Source of the DNA: Arthrobacter terricola
GTDB taxonomy: Bacteria; Actinomycetota; Actinomycetes; Actinomycetales; Micrococcaceae
NCBI RefSeq assembly: GCF_004354015.1
Contig: NZ_SMRU01000011.1
Coordinates: 93,941-157,940 of the forward strand
Length of the DNA: 64,000 nucleotides
Direction: 5' to 3'
Below the pieces are notes generated by a model. The model saw only the letters and a program-made list of their open reading frames with translations. It was not told the origin of the DNA and ran no database searches. Position numbers and translations under genes: made by a program. Shown in pieces: positions 1 to 9,273 of this stretch (the stretch's first letter is position 1; every line of letters begins with the position of its first letter).

Positions 1-1966
1 CCGCGGCGGCGTTGGCCACGTGTTCGGGCAGGACTTCGCGTTTGAGCAAGGTGCGCTGGGCGTAGTACTCGCCCAGTTTTTCCTCGTCGACGCCGTAGAC
101 CGCGGCGCGTTTGGCGCCCCAGCCGCCGGCGAAGATCCCGGAGCCGCGGACCACCCCGTCGGGGTTGATGCCGTTGACGCGGATGCCGTACTCGCCCAGT
201 TCCGCGGCGAGGAGGCGGACCTGGTGGGCCTGGTCTGCTTTCGTGGCGGAGTAGGCGATGTTGTTCGGCCCGGCGAACACGGAATTCTTGGAGGAAATGT
301 ACACAATGTCCCCGCCGAGGCCTTGGTCGATCATGACCTTCGCCGCGGCCTTGGAGACCAGGAAGGAGCCCTTGGCCATGACGTTGTGCTGGAGGTCCCA
401 GTCTTTCCCGGTGGTTTCGAGCAGGGGCTTGGAGATGGACAGACCGGCGTTGTTCACGATCAGGTCCAGCCCGCCGAAGGCCAGGACGGCTTCCTGGATG
501 GCTCCCTGCACCTGGGCTTCGTCGGTGACATCTGCCTGCACGCCGATGGCGACGTCCGCGCCGCCCAACTCTTCGGCCACCTTTTGGGCGTTCTCGAGGT
601 TCAGGTCGGCGATCACCACGCACGCGCCCTCGGCAGCCAGCCGGGTCGCGATGGCCTTGCCGATGCCCGAGGCCGCCCCGGTCACCAAAGCGATGCGCGT
701 GGCATGGGACTTCGGCTTGGGCATCCGGGCAAGCTTGGCCTCCTCGAGCGCCCAGTATTCGATCCGGAACTTCTCGGACTCCTCGATCGGGGCGTAGGAG
801 GAGATCGCCTCGGCCCCGCGCATCACGTTGATGGCGTTGAGGTAGAACTCACCGGCAACCCGGGCGGTCTGCTTGTCCTTGCCGTAGGAGAACATGCCCA
901 CGCCCGGAACCAGCACGATCGCCGGGTCGGCACCCCGCAGGGCTGGGGACTCGGCGTCGGCGTGCCGGTCGTAGTAGGCCTGGTAATCCTCACGGTATTC
1001 GGCGTGCAGTTCCTTCAACCGTGCCACCGAGTCCTCGATCGATGCGTCGGCGGGCAGGTCCAGAATCAACGGCTTGACCTTGGTCCGCAGGAAATGATCC
1101 GGACAGGAGGTCCCCAACGCGCCCAGCCGCGGATGCTCCGCCGCGGCCAGGAAATCCAGCACCCGTACGTCGTCGCTGAAGTGCCCCAGGACCGGTTTGT
1201 CCGTGGACGCCAGGCCCCGGATCACCGGCGTCAACGCCGCGGCCTTCGCCCGGCGTTCGGCCTCGGGCAGGGCGGCGTAGCCGGCAAGCTCAGGTCCGAA
1301 AGGCTCGGCCTTGCCGTTCTCCTTGATGTACTTCTCCGCGGTGTCGATGATCCACAACGAATTCTGCTCGGCTTCTTCGCTCGTGGCGCCCCAGGCCGTG
1401 ATGCCGTGCCCGCCCAGAATCGTCCCGATCGCCTGCGGGTTCGCTTCCTTGATCGCGGCGATGTCCAGGCCCAGCTGGAACCCGGGACGGCGCCAGGGAA
1501 CCCACACCGCTTTGTCGCCGAAAATCTTCTGGGTGAGGGCTTCGTCGTCCACGGCGGTCGCGATCGCGATGCCCGAATCCGGGTGCAGATGGTCCACGTG
1601 CGCGGCGTCCACGAGCCCGTGCATGGCCGTGTCGATCGAGGGTGCTGCCCCGCCCTTGCCGTGGAGGCAGTAGTCGAACGCGGCCACCATCTCATCCTCC
1701 CGCTCCACCCCCGGATACACGGCCTTGAGCGCCTGCAAACGGTCCAGGCGCAGCACCGCGAGGTTCCCGGCCGTCAACGTGCCCAGGTCCCCGCCGGAAC
1801 CCTTCACCCAGAGGAGTTCGATGTCCTGCCCGGTGACGGGGTCCGTCGCGGTGCCTTTGGCGGAGGTGTTGCCGCCGGCGAAGTTGGTGTTCCGTTTGTC
1901 CGCGCCGAGGCGGTTGGAACGGGCGATCAGGTCTTCAACAGTGGTGTTCATGTTTTGCGTGCTCAT
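1..1966 (-). CDS. rhaD: Bifunctional rhamnulose-1-phosphate aldolase / short-chain dehydrogenase (3' end cut by window edge)
   Basis: Two-domain enzyme that would split L-rhamnulose 1-phosphate and oxidise the lactaldehyde produced. The N-terminal half is a class II aldolase domain with a metal-type D-H-L-H motif (H126, H128). The C-terminal half is a Rossmann short-chain dehydrogenase with TGAASGIG starting at T429, an NNAG motif, and the catalytic Y572-xxx-K576 pair. 655 residues are visible; from memory the family is about 680 residues, so only a short tail is missing. The chosen ATG (1966) lies 5 bases after the rhaI stop, and an in-frame ATG at 1951 is an alternative. Close spacing to rhaI implies one transcript. 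The aldolase/SDR fusion with a neighbouring rhamnose isomerase is the established arrangement in many Actinobacteria and Bacillus, so the call is firm; activity on other deoxysugar phosphates cannot be excluded. Confidence 0.93.
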   Translation of the reverse strand, partial: MSTQNMNTTVEDLIARSNRLGADKRNTNFAGGNTSAKGTATDPVTGQDIELLWVKGSGGDLGTLTAGNLAVLRLDRLQALKAVYPGVEREDEMVAAFDYCLHGKGGAAPSIDTAMHGLVDAAHVDHLHPDSGIAIATAVDDEALTQKIFGDKAVWVPWRRPGFQLGLDIAAIKEANPQAIGTILGGHGITAWGATSEEAEQNSLWIIDTAEKYIKENGKAEPFGPELAGYAALPEAERRAKAAALTPVIRGLASTDKPVLGHFSDDVRVLDFLAAAEHPRLGALGTSCPDHFLRTKVKPLILDLPADASIEDSVARLKELHAEYREDYQAYYDRHADAESPALRGADPAIVLVPGVGMFSYGKDKQTARVAGEFYLNAINVMRGAEAISSYAPIEESEKFRIEYWALEEAKLARMPKPKSHATRIALVTGAASGIGKAIATRLAAEGACVVIADLNLENAQKVAEELGGADVAIGVQADVTDEAQVQGAIQEAVLAFGGLDLIVNNAGLSISKPLLETTGKDWDLQHNVMAKGSFLVSKAAAKVMIDQGLGGDIVYISSKNSVFAGPNNIAYSATKADQAHQVRLLAAELGEYGIRVNGINPDGVVRGSGIFAGGWGAKRAAVYGVDEEKLGEYYAQRTLLKREVLPEHVANAAA

Positions 1967-1971
1967 GTGTT

Positions 1972-3138
1972 CTATGCGCCCCATCCGGCTTGCTGGCCGC
2001 CTGCGCGGTCCTCGTTGATTTTCTTCTGGTAGCCGCTGGCCTTATAGGCGGCGATCGGGTCGGCGGGCAGGCCACGGGATTCACGCCATTCGGCCAGCAC
2101 CGGGCGGACATCGGTATAAAACGCGTCATTGAATACAGCATTCGCGGCCAGCACATCCCCGGCCCGCTGCGCCTCGGCCAGCGCCTCCTCATCGATGAGC
2201 AGCGTGCGGGCCGTCATCTCCTGCACGTTAAGCACCGAACGGATCTGGCCCGGAATCTTTTCCTCCAGGTTGTGGCACTGGTCCAGCATCAGCGCGACGC
2301 CGGACTCCGTCCCGTACCCGCCGCCGCGGATGACCTCGTGCATGATGCGGAACAACTGGAACGGATCCGCCGCACCGACAATCAGGTCGTCATCGGCATA
2401 GAAGCGGGAGTTGAAGTCAAAGGACCCCAGCTTGCCCAACCGCAGCAACTGCATCACGATGAACTCGATATTCGTCCCCGGCGCATGATGACCCGTATCC
2501 AGGCACACGAACGCCTTCTCCCCCAACGCCAACGTCTGAGCATACGAGGTACCCCAGTCCGGGACATCCGTGTGGTAGAAAGCCGGCTCGAAGAACTTGT
2601 ACTCCAACACCAGGCGCTGATCATCACCCAGCGCCGCGTAAATCTCCCGCAACGAATCAGCCAAACGGTCCTGCCGACCCCGCATATCATCCTGGCCCGG
2701 GTAATTCGTCCCGTCCGCGAGCCAGATCTTCAAATCCCGCGACCCCGTGGCGTGCATGATCCGGATGCATTCGAGGTGGTGGTCGACCGCGCGGCGGCGC
2801 ACCGACTCATCGGAGGAGGTCAGGGAGCCGAACTTGTACTCATCATCCTGGAACGTGTTCGAGTTGATCGTTCCCAGGCCCACCCCGAGGCCTTCGGCGT
2901 ACTCACGAAGCGCGCCATAGTCATCGACCTTGTCCCAGGGAATGTGCAACGCCACCGTCGGCGCCAAACCCGTCAACTCGTGGACCATCGCCGCGTCCGC
3001 CAGCTTCTCCTGGATGGTCCGCGGAGTACCCGGCGTGCCGAACACCCTGAACCGCGTCCCCGAATTCCCATACGCCCACGACGGAACCTCAATCGCAAGC
3101 TCCCCCAAACGGCCCAAAACCGACTCAAAACTGTTCAT
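1972..3138 (-). CDS. rhaI: L-rhamnose isomerase (xylose-isomerase-like TIM barrel type)
   Basis: A 388-residue cytosolic enzyme expected to interconvert L-rhamnose and L-rhamnulose, the first catabolic step. The sequence resembles the Pseudomonas stutzeri/Gram-positive RhaI type rather than E. coli RhaA: it begins with a short E-x-P-S-W-A-Y-G-N-S-G-T-R-F motif, and carries acidic/His metal-ligand segments typical of the fold (LVLEYKFFEPAFYHT, CLDTGHHAPGTNIEF, SFDFNSRFYADDDL, LMLDQCHN). It is first in the minus-strand rha operon, directly followed by rhaD. The start is the ATG with AAGAAAGACAC upstream. No kinase gene for rhamnulose is visible; it probably lies beyond the left edge. Regulation is presumably by the divergent LacI-type gene through the palindrome at 3281-3311. 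Confidence 0.93.
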   Translation of the reverse strand: MNSFESVLGRLGELAIEVPSWAYGNSGTRFRVFGTPGTPRTIQEKLADAAMVHELTGLAPTVALHIPWDKVDDYGALREYAEGLGVGLGTINSNTFQDDEYKFGSLTSSDESVRRRAVDHHLECIRIMHATGSRDLKIWLADGTNYPGQDDMRGRQDRLADSLREIYAALGDDQRLVLEYKFFEPAFYHTDVPDWGTSYAQTLALGEKAFVCLDTGHHAPGTNIEFIVMQLLRLGKLGSFDFNSRFYADDDLIVGAADPFQLFRIMHEVIRGGGYGTESGVALMLDQCHNLEEKIPGQIRSVLNVQEMTARTLLIDEEALAEAQRAGDVLAANAVFNDAFYTDVRPVLAEWRESRGLPADPIAAYKASGYQKKINEDRAGGQQAGWGA

Positions 3139-3280
3139 GGTGTGTCTTTCTTGGCTAAAGTCAGCGAGTTTTGCTTGCCGGGACCCGGTAACAGGGCCGC
3201 CGCAAGCACTTCCAGGTTCTGCGGCTTCGCAAGCACCCTTGCATTGGTATCCACGTCAAAAATCCATAGATCGATTCAAT

Positions 3281-3311
3281 CTTTGAAACGATTCATTGTT
3301 ACGTTTCAAAG
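3281..3311. promoter_or_regulatory. LacI-type operator: perfect 10-bp inverted repeat between rhaI and its regulator
   Basis: CTTTGAAACG (3281-3290) is repeated as its exact reverse complement CGTTTCAAAG (3302-3311) with an 11-base spacer. The left arm with the first spacer bases also forms TGAAACGATTCA (3284-3295), close to the classical LacI-family half-sites TGAAACG/CGATTCA. A further CGATTCA lies at 3272-3278. The position between divergent rhaI and the LacI-type gene suggests control of both. Confidence 0.75.
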
Positions 3312-3369
3312 TACCCTTGAGGAAGGAACGTGTCAACAGCGAAGTGAAATGCAGAAAGCAGGAAAGCGG

Positions 3370-4428
3370 ATGCAGCGCTCGGTCAGCATCAAGGATGTAG
3401 CCAACCTGGCGGAAGTCGCCGTCGGCACGGTCTCAAACGTCCTGAACAATCCGGACCGGGTTTCCAACCGCACCAAAGAGAAAGTCCTGCGCGCCATCGA
3501 TGAACTTGGCTTCGTGCGCAACGACGCCGCCCGCCAACTCCGGGCAGGGCACAGCCGCACTATCGGCGTCGTGGTCCTCGACGTCGGCAACCCCTTCTTC
3601 ACGGCCATCGCTCGGGCCGCCGAGGACGCAGCCGAAGCACACGGAAGCGCGGTCCTGCTCGGCGACAGCGGCCAGGACTCCGCCCGCGAATCGCACTACA
3701 TCGACCTATTCCAGGAACAAGCCGTCCAAGGACTGCTCATCTCCCCCGTCGGCAACATCCTCGACCGCATCGACAACCTCCGTGAACGCGGGATACCCAC
3801 GGTCCTGGTCGATCGCCGGGCGGACGAATCACGCTACAGTTCCGTCTCGGTCGATGACGACGCCGGAGGGTACCTTGCTGCCCGGCACCTCCTCGATCTC
3901 GGGCGCCGAAGACTGGCCTTCGTCGGCGGACCCCTGCACCTCGCCCAGGTCGCAGAGCGTCTGGCAGGTGCCCGGCGCGCCATCGACAATACACCCGGCG
4001 CAACCCTCGAAGTACTCGACTCCGGAGCGCAATCCGTCTTGGCCGGCCGTCGCATCGGCGACAGCCTCGCCGCCCGCGACAAGGCAGGGATTCCCGACGG
4101 AATCTTCTGCGCGAACGACCTCCTGGCCCTTGGCGTGATGCAATCCATCACCATGATGAACGGCCTGGCCATCCCGGACGACGTGGCCCTCATCGGGTAC
4201 GACGACATCGATTTCGCAGCATCCGCCGTCGTGCCGCTTTCCTCCATCAGGCAGCCCACGGAAGCAATCGGCCGCTCGGCAATCCAACTGCTCATGGCAG
4301 ATCTCGGCAACCCCGGCCACAAACACCAAGCGATTACCTTCACGCCTGAACTCGTCATCCGCCGCAGCACCGCGGGACCAGCAGCCCCGGCAGAACAACA
4401 CACCGAAGCCCCCGCCCTTTCAAACTGA
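3370..4428 (+). CDS. LacI-family transcriptional regulator, probable rhamnose regulator
   Basis: A 352-residue repressor. An N-terminal LacI helix-turn-helix (SVSIKDVANLAEVAVGTVSN, hinge to about residue 60) is followed by a periplasmic-binding-protein-like effector domain (IGVVVLDVGNPFF, VPDDVALIGYDDIDFA-like segment near the C-terminus). The open frame extends far upstream, but the HTH fixes the start near here. ATG 3370 has AGGAAAG just before it; ATG 3349 would add seven residues. The gene is divergent from rhaI and the intergenic region holds a perfect inverted repeat, so control of the rhamnose genes is a reasonable inference. The true effector (rhamnose or rhamnulose) is not shown by the sequence. 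Confidence 0.88.
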   Translation: MQRSVSIKDVANLAEVAVGTVSNVLNNPDRVSNRTKEKVLRAIDELGFVRNDAARQLRAGHSRTIGVVVLDVGNPFFTAIARAAEDAAEAHGSAVLLGDSGQDSARESHYIDLFQEQAVQGLLISPVGNILDRIDNLRERGIPTVLVDRRADESRYSSVSVDDDAGGYLAARHLLDLGRRRLAFVGGPLHLAQVAERLAGARRAIDNTPGATLEVLDSGAQSVLAGRRIGDSLAARDKAGIPDGIFCANDLLALGVMQSITMMNGLAIPDDVALIGYDDIDFAASAVVPLSSIRQPTEAIGRSAIQLLMADLGNPGHKHQAITFTPELVIRRSTAGPAAPAEQHTEAPALSN

Positions 4429-4451
4429 CAGCGCAGGCCGGCTGGGTGAAG

Positions 4452-5063
4452 TTACCCCTCGGCGTCCACGACGTCGTTGGAAATGAGTGAGATGTAGGTC
4501 TCCAACTGGGACCGCAACTGGTCCGCCGAGTGGTGTTCGGACGTCAAAGTCGCCGTGATCTGAGCACCGAGCACGAACGTCATGATCGCGCCGACGAGGT
4601 CGTCGTCGTCGAGCCCTTCTTTCAGTTCGCCAAGCTCGCGTGCCTCCCGAAGCTTCGAAAAAAGGGACTCCCGCCATTGCTCCATTGAGGAATCGTGCAA
4701 GGCCGACTTGGCAGGATCGGTCAGCGCGCGCTGCCAGAAGGCGATCGCAATGCGAGCCTCGTTGAGCCTCTCGGCGTCCAGCGGCAGGATCTCATGGCAA
4801 TAGCTGCGCAAGGCCGGGAGCCCCCGGAGCCCGGAAGTCGCACTGTCCATGCGGGTATTCGTCTGGTTGAAGACGTGGGCGAAGGCGAACGTCAGGAGAT
4901 CGTCCTTTGTGGGGAAGTACGGCTTGAGCGCACCGTTCGCAAAGCCGGCCTCCGTGGCGATTTCGCGCATGGTGGCCCCCTCGATTCCCCTCGTGGCAAT
5001 GATGCGCCACGTGGCTTCCACCAGCTCGAGCCGACGCTTCTCATGGTCGACGATCTTCGGCAC
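4452..5063 (-). CDS. TetR/AcrR-family transcriptional regulator of the amine oxidase module
   Basis: A 203-residue regulator with an N-terminal TetR HTH (residues about 8-55: LVEATWRIIATRG, TMREIATEAGFANGALKPYF) and an all-helical ligand domain resembling the BetI/AcrR-type C-terminus. It is transcribed away from the copper amine oxidase gene and faces the 3' end of the LacI gene. The 101-base divergent spacer contains a promoter and two palindromes, so it is the likely local repressor of amine catabolism. The ligand is unknown; an amine or the derived aldehyde is plausible from context. Confidence 0.87.
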   Translation of the reverse strand: MPKIVDHEKRRLELVEATWRIIATRGIEGATMREIATEAGFANGALKPYFPTKDDLLTFAFAHVFNQTNTRMDSATSGLRGLPALRSYCHEILPLDAERLNEARIAIAFWQRALTDPAKSALHDSSMEQWRESLFSKLREARELGELKEGLDDDDLVGAIMTFVLGAQITATLTSEHHSADQLRSQLETYISLISNDVVDAEG

Positions 5064-5086
5064 GCGTTCCCCAAATCTTTTTTTCT

Positions 5087-5141
5087 ACAACCGTTGTGAC
5101 TCAGGTTACACGATGTTATTCTCTACACACATAGAAAATAA
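5087..5141 (+). promoter_or_regulatory. Promoter of the amine oxidase operon with two overlapping palindromes
   Basis: A sigma70-like promoter is visible: -35 TTGTGA (5094-5099), 17-base spacer, -10 TATTCT (5117-5122). The palindrome ACAAC-C-GTTGT (5087-5097) overlaps the -35 element. A second imperfect inverted repeat, TTATTCTCTA (5116-5125) / TAGAAAATAA (5132-5141), covers the -10 and the expected start point. Both suit binding by the divergently encoded TetR protein. Promoter and sites are inferred by eye. Confidence 0.6.
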
Positions 5142-5164
5142 ACCGCCACTCACAAAGGCCTTCC

Positions 5165-7114
5165 ATGAGCACAACTTCCTCTCCCGAAATCGCCGAAATG
5201 ATTGAAGGTGCCGCGCTGTCGCCCTACGCACTGACCAGCCCGGCCGATGTCGAGGCGGTCACCGCGATCCTCGCCGAGGCAGGACTCTTCAACGAATCCA
5301 CCAGGGTCGCCTACCTCGGCCTGCTTGATCCGGCACGCGACGCCGACGTCGCGGACCGCCGTTTCCGGGTCTTCCTGCACAACGTGGCCACCGGCGAAGC
5401 CAAGGACGTCGTCGCCTCAGTGACGCACGGAACCGTACTTTCCAAGATCGACCTCGACACCTCCGTAACCGGCGAACTTCCCGTCATCGAAGAGGAATTC
5501 GAAATGGTCGAAGAGATCCTCGCCCAGGACGAACGCTGGCTCAAGGCACTGGCCGACCGGAACCTCGATGTCACCAAAGTCAGGGTCGCTCCCCTGTCGG
5601 CAGGCGTATTCGAATACCCCGAGGAAAAGGGCCGCCGAATCCTGCGCGGACTCGCCTTCGTCCAGGAATTCCCGGAAGACAGCGCATGGGCCCGCCCGGT
5701 CGATGGCCTGGTCGCGTACATCGACGTCGTCAGCAAGACGGTCGACCAGATCCTGGACTTCGGGCCTGTTCCGGTTCCCGCCGAGCACGGCAACTTCACC
5801 GATCCTGAACTGACCGGACCGCTGCGCACCACGCAGAAGCCCATCCAAATCACCCAGCCGGAAGGTCCGAGCTTCGCGCTCACGGATGGCAACCACGTGG
5901 AATGGGAAAAGTGGAGCCTCGACATCGGATTCGATGTCCGCGAAGGCGTGGTGCTCCACAACATAGCGTTCGACGACGGCGATCGCCGCCGCAGTATCCT
6001 CAAGCGCGCTTCCATCGCCGAAATGGTGGTTCCGTACGGCGACCCCTCACCCGTGCGTTCGTGGCAGAACTACTTCGACACGGGCGAATACCTCGTTGGC
6101 CAGTACGCCAACTCGCTGGAACTCGGCTGCGATTGCCTCGGCGAAATCACATACCTCAGCCCTGTGGTGAGCGACGCCTTCGGACGTCCGCGCGAAATCC
6201 GCAACGGGATCTGCATGCACGAGGAAGACTGGAGCATCCTCGCCAAGCACAGCGATTTCTGGAGCGGAGTGAACTACACCCGCCGCAACCGCCGGCTCGT
6301 CATCAGCTTCTTCACCACCATCGGTAACTACGATTACGGCTTCTACTGGTACTTGTACCTCGACGGCACCATCGAATTCGAAGCCAAGGCCACCGGTGTT
6401 GTCTTCACAAGCGCCCACCCCGGCAAGGGATACCCCTACGCCTCGGAGTTGGCTCCGGGCCTCGGCGCCCCCTTCCACCAGCACCTCTTCAGCGCACGCC
6501 TCGACTTCGCCATCGACGGACTGTGCAACAGGGTCGAGGAAGAAGACGCCGTGAGGGTTCCCATGGGAGAAGGCAACGAGCGCGGAAACGCATTCACCCG
6601 CCGTCGTACTGTCCTGGCCCGCGAATCGGAAGCCGTCCGCGAATCGGACATGGCAGCCGGTCGGGCCTGGGTGATTTCGAATCCGGAATCCCTCAACCGC
6701 TTGGGAGAGCCCGTCGCCTACAAGCTCCACGGCCAAGGCCATCCCATGTTGCTGGCGGATCCCGAATCGTCCATCGCGAAGCGCGCCACCTTCGCCACGA
6801 AGGACTTGTGGGTGACCCGCCACCACGAGGACGAACGCTACCCGAGCGGCGATTTCGTCAACCAGAATGCCGGCGGCGCCGGATTGCCGTCCTACATTGC
6901 CGCGGACCGCGACATCGACGGCCAGGACATCGTCGTTTGGCACACATTCGGTTTGACCCATTACCCCCGCCCGGAAGACTGGCCCATCATGCCCGTGGAC
7001 ACAGTCGGCTTCAAACTCCGCCCCGAAGGCTTCTTCGACCGCAGCCCGGTCCTCGATGTTCCCGCCGCGAAGCGTGAAGAGGGTGGCCATTGCCACATGG
7101 AGGCCCAAAAATGA
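5165..7114 (+). CDS. Copper-containing primary amine oxidase (TPQ enzyme, Arthrobacter phenylethylamine-oxidase type)
   Basis: A 649-residue oxidase converting a primary amine, O2 and water to aldehyde, ammonia and H2O2. Key residues are all in place: the topaquinone precursor Y389 in IGNYDYG, catalytic base D305 in YFDTGEY, and copper ligands H438 and H440 (H-Q-H) and H599 (GLTH). These match the remembered A. globiformis phenylethylamine oxidase residues (382, 298, 431, 433, 592) with a constant offset of seven. No signal peptide is seen. The C-terminus ends in a short His/Cys tail ([10 protein letters not shown]). AAAGG precedes the ATG, and the gene overlaps the permease by ATGA. Substrate could be phenylethylamine, tyramine or histamine; the sequence cannot decide. 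Confidence 0.95.
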   Translation: MSTTSSPEIAEMIEGAALSPYALTSPADVEAVTAILAEAGLFNESTRVAYLGLLDPARDADVADRRFRVFLHNVATGEAKDVVASVTHGTVLSKIDLDTSVTGELPVIEEEFEMVEEILAQDERWLKALADRNLDVTKVRVAPLSAGVFEYPEEKGRRILRGLAFVQEFPEDSAWARPVDGLVAYIDVVSKTVDQILDFGPVPVPAEHGNFTDPELTGPLRTTQKPIQITQPEGPSFALTDGNHVEWEKWSLDIGFDVREGVVLHNIAFDDGDRRRSILKRASIAEMVVPYGDPSPVRSWQNYFDTGEYLVGQYANSLELGCDCLGEITYLSPVVSDAFGRPREIRNGICMHEEDWSILAKHSDFWSGVNYTRRNRRLVISFFTTIGNYDYGFYWYLYLDGTIEFEAKATGVVFTSAHPGKGYPYASELAPGLGAPFHQHLFSARLDFAIDGLCNRVEEEDAVRVPMGEGNERGNAFTRRRTVLARESEAVRESDMAAGRAWVISNPESLNRLGEPVAYKLHGQGHPMLLADPESSIAKRATFATKDLWVTRHHEDERYPSGDFVNQNAGGAGLPSYIAADRDIDGQDIVVWHTFGLTHYPRPEDWPIMPVDTVGFKLRPEGFFDRSPVLDVPAAKREEGGHCHMEAQK

Positions 7115-8622
7115 GCATGACAGCAGGAAAGGAGTCGATCGAAACGCAACACCCGCACCACCATCGACGCCGCTTAGGCGTTCCGGCCGTGACCTTCATG
7201 ATCATCGCCGCCTCCGCGCCGCTCACCGTTCTTGCGGGAGGGGTGACGACGACGTTCGGCGTCACCGGAGTCACTGGCGTGCCGCTGTCCTTCCTCCTGC
7301 TAGGCGGGACCCTCGCCATCTTCGCCGTCGGCTACGCCGCCATGAGCAGGTATGTGGTCAACGCCGGCGCTTTCTATTCCTACGTGTCCCAGGGAATCTC
7401 AAGGCCGGTCGGCGTCGGAGTCTCGATGGTGGCGCTCATGGCCTACAACCTGATGCAGGTGGGCATCTACGGACTCTTCGGCTTCACTGTCTCCTACCTG
7501 CTGAACGAACGCTTCGGGATATCGGTCCCGTGGTGGATTCCCGTTCTGGTGTGCATCGCCGTCGTCGCGTTCCTCGGCGTGAGCCGTGTTGACCTGTCCG
7601 CGAAAGTCCTCGGGATCCTCGTGGGACTGGAATTCCTGGTAGTCATCATCTATGACGTCGTGTCCTTCGTGGTGGCACCGGAAGGCGTGAGCGGAGCACC
7701 GCTAACGCCGCAAAGCCTCTTCGTTCCCGGCGTCGGAGCCGTCTTCTCGTTCGGTATCGCAGCGTTCATGGGATTCGAATCCGCGGCGATCTACGGCGAG
7801 GAGAGCAAGGATCCCAAGCACACCGTGGCACGGGCAACGTACACAGCGGTGGCCATCATCGCTTTGTTCTACTCCGTCTCGTCGTGGGCCATGGCCGTCG
7901 GAACCGGACCGTCGGACGTCGTCGACGCTTCGGCCAAGCAGGGACCGGACCTGATGTTCGGTTTCCTGGGCGACCACGCCGGGATCCTGCTAGCCGACCT
8001 CGCACGACTGCTCTTCGTCACCAGCCTCTTCGCCGCTCTGGTCAGCTTCCACAACGCAGCCGCGAGGTATTTCTTCTCACTGGGACGGGAACAGGTCCTC
8101 CCCCGGAAGCTTGGCGCAGTCAGGAAGCATAGCGGTGCGCCGTACGCGGGATCGTTCGCCCAGACGATCATTGCCGTCATCGTGACCGTCGGCTTCGCGA
8201 TCGCCGGGACCGGTTCGAGCCTTGGCGACCTCTACCCGGTGCTCACCATGTTCACGTGGCTGACCAACGACGGCGCGATGGGCCTTGTCCTCCTCATGAC
8301 CGTCGTCTCCCTGGCCGTGATCGGATTCTTCCGAAAAAACAAGCACGACGCCGGAGTATGGACCCGCATGATTGCCCCCGCATTGGGCTTCGTGCTCCTC
8401 GCTGCGATCTTCGTCCTGATCGTGGTCAACTTCAATGTTCTCCTGGGACAAGACCAGACGAATGCGCTGACGTTCATCTTGCCGGCCACGATCGTCCTGC
8501 CCGGACTGGCCGGGATTGCCTGGGCGCTCCGGCTTCGACGAAGCCGCCCGGCCATCTACAAGAAGATCGGCCACGGCGAAGAGCCCGCCGGCGCCGTGCA
8601 CCTCGGCGAAGAAGAAGACTAA
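7111..8622 (+). CDS. APC-superfamily amino acid/amine permease
   Basis: A 503-residue polytopic membrane protein with about 12 hydrophobic segments. The first helix carries the APC pattern ([18 protein letters not shown]) and a later segment reads [19 protein letters not shown], a conserved substrate-site region in this superfamily. The ATG at 7111 overlaps the oxidase stop codon (ATGA), which implies translational coupling; a start seven codons upstream would overlap the oxidase further and has no ribosome site. By context it imports the amine that the oxidase degrades. The cytoplasmic N-terminus is His-rich (HPHHHRRR). Substrate specificity is inference. Confidence 0.88.
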   Translation: MSMTAGKESIETQHPHHHRRRLGVPAVTFMIIAASAPLTVLAGGVTTTFGVTGVTGVPLSFLLLGGTLAIFAVGYAAMSRYVVNAGAFYSYVSQGISRPVGVGVSMVALMAYNLMQVGIYGLFGFTVSYLLNERFGISVPWWIPVLVCIAVVAFLGVSRVDLSAKVLGILVGLEFLVVIIYDVVSFVVAPEGVSGAPLTPQSLFVPGVGAVFSFGIAAFMGFESAAIYGEESKDPKHTVARATYTAVAIIALFYSVSSWAMAVGTGPSDVVDASAKQGPDLMFGFLGDHAGILLADLARLLFVTSLFAALVSFHNAAARYFFSLGREQVLPRKLGAVRKHSGAPYAGSFAQTIIAVIVTVGFAIAGTGSSLGDLYPVLTMFTWLTNDGAMGLVLLMTVVSLAVIGFFRKNKHDAGVWTRMIAPALGFVLLAAIFVLIVVNFNVLLGQDQTNALTFILPATIVLPGLAGIAWALRLRRSRPAIYKKIGHGEEPAGAVHLGEEED

Positions 8623-8652
8623 GCGGCTCCGGTCCCGATCAACGGCGAATCA

Positions 8653-9183
8653 ATGCACACCATTCTCACCATCGTCATGCTGGGCTGTTGCGCCCTGGGA
8701 ATCTGGGGACCGATGCGCACTGGAGCCATCCGGAACCTCAGCCAGTGGGGACCCATGGCCCTCATGCTCGTGGCCATGGTGGATACGACTATCGGGCCCG
8801 GCGTCCTTCCCGCCGTCGTGTGGGGGCTGCTCTTGCTCCTCGCTTCCCCGCTTCCACTGGTGCTCCTGCCCAAGGCACGCCGCGGCGACATGGAAAGGCA
8901 CCGTTCCCTTTCGATCCTGGCCATGTTCGCCATCCTCGTCACCACCCTCACTGCCGCGCCAAACAGTTCGCTGCACCAAGCCCATTCCCACGCCGGAATG
9001 GGCGGAGTGAATCCGGGCCTGGCCCTCTCCCTGGCGGGGGCGGTCATCGCCTACTCGATCTTCATGGTCGCCCGGCAGGTCCTGCCAAGCGGCAACGCAT
9101 CCGCTAAACCTCGCCTGTGCGAGCCGATCGAAGTACTTTCTTCCGCGGGAGCCCTCGGAGCCATGCTCCTGATGATGCTGTGA
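8653..9183 (+). CDS. Small multi-pass membrane protein with His/Met-rich loop, unknown function
   Basis: A 176-residue protein with roughly five hydrophobic segments. It is rich in Met (ALMLVAMV, GAMLLMML) and has an extramembrane HQAHSHAGMGG stretch near residue 110. I do not recognise the family with certainty; it recalls actinobacterial DUF5134-like membrane proteins. It starts 30 bases after the permease and precedes the aldehyde dehydrogenase, so it probably belongs to the amine operon. His/Met-rich membrane proteins often bind copper, and the neighbouring oxidase needs copper, but a link is speculation. Confidence 0.65.
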   Translation: MHTILTIVMLGCCALGIWGPMRTGAIRNLSQWGPMALMLVAMVDTTIGPGVLPAVVWGLLLLLASPLPLVLLPKARRGDMERHRSLSILAMFAILVTTLTAAPNSSLHQAHSHAGMGGVNPGLALSLAGAVIAYSIFMVARQVLPSGNASAKPRLCEPIEVLSSAGALGAMLLMML

Positions 9184-9273
9184 TCCTGATGGCGCTGTAA
9201 CCCACCACCTAGAACCACCGTCCGCGGCCATTCCGGCCGACAGATTCAACCAACTCAGAGTGGAGTAAGAACC

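Noticed and set aside
20..2032. 670-codon plus-strand frame opposite rhaD
   Set aside because: It is the antisense shadow of a clear aldolase/SDR coding region; GC-rich genes commonly leave long open antisense frames. Composition (Gly/Val/Arg-rich, no motif) is not protein-like.
1990..3369. N-terminal extension of the LacI-type frame reaching back across rhaI
   Set aside because: The helix-turn-helix begins at about 3380, and the extension is antisense to rhaI. The real start is 3370 or 3349.
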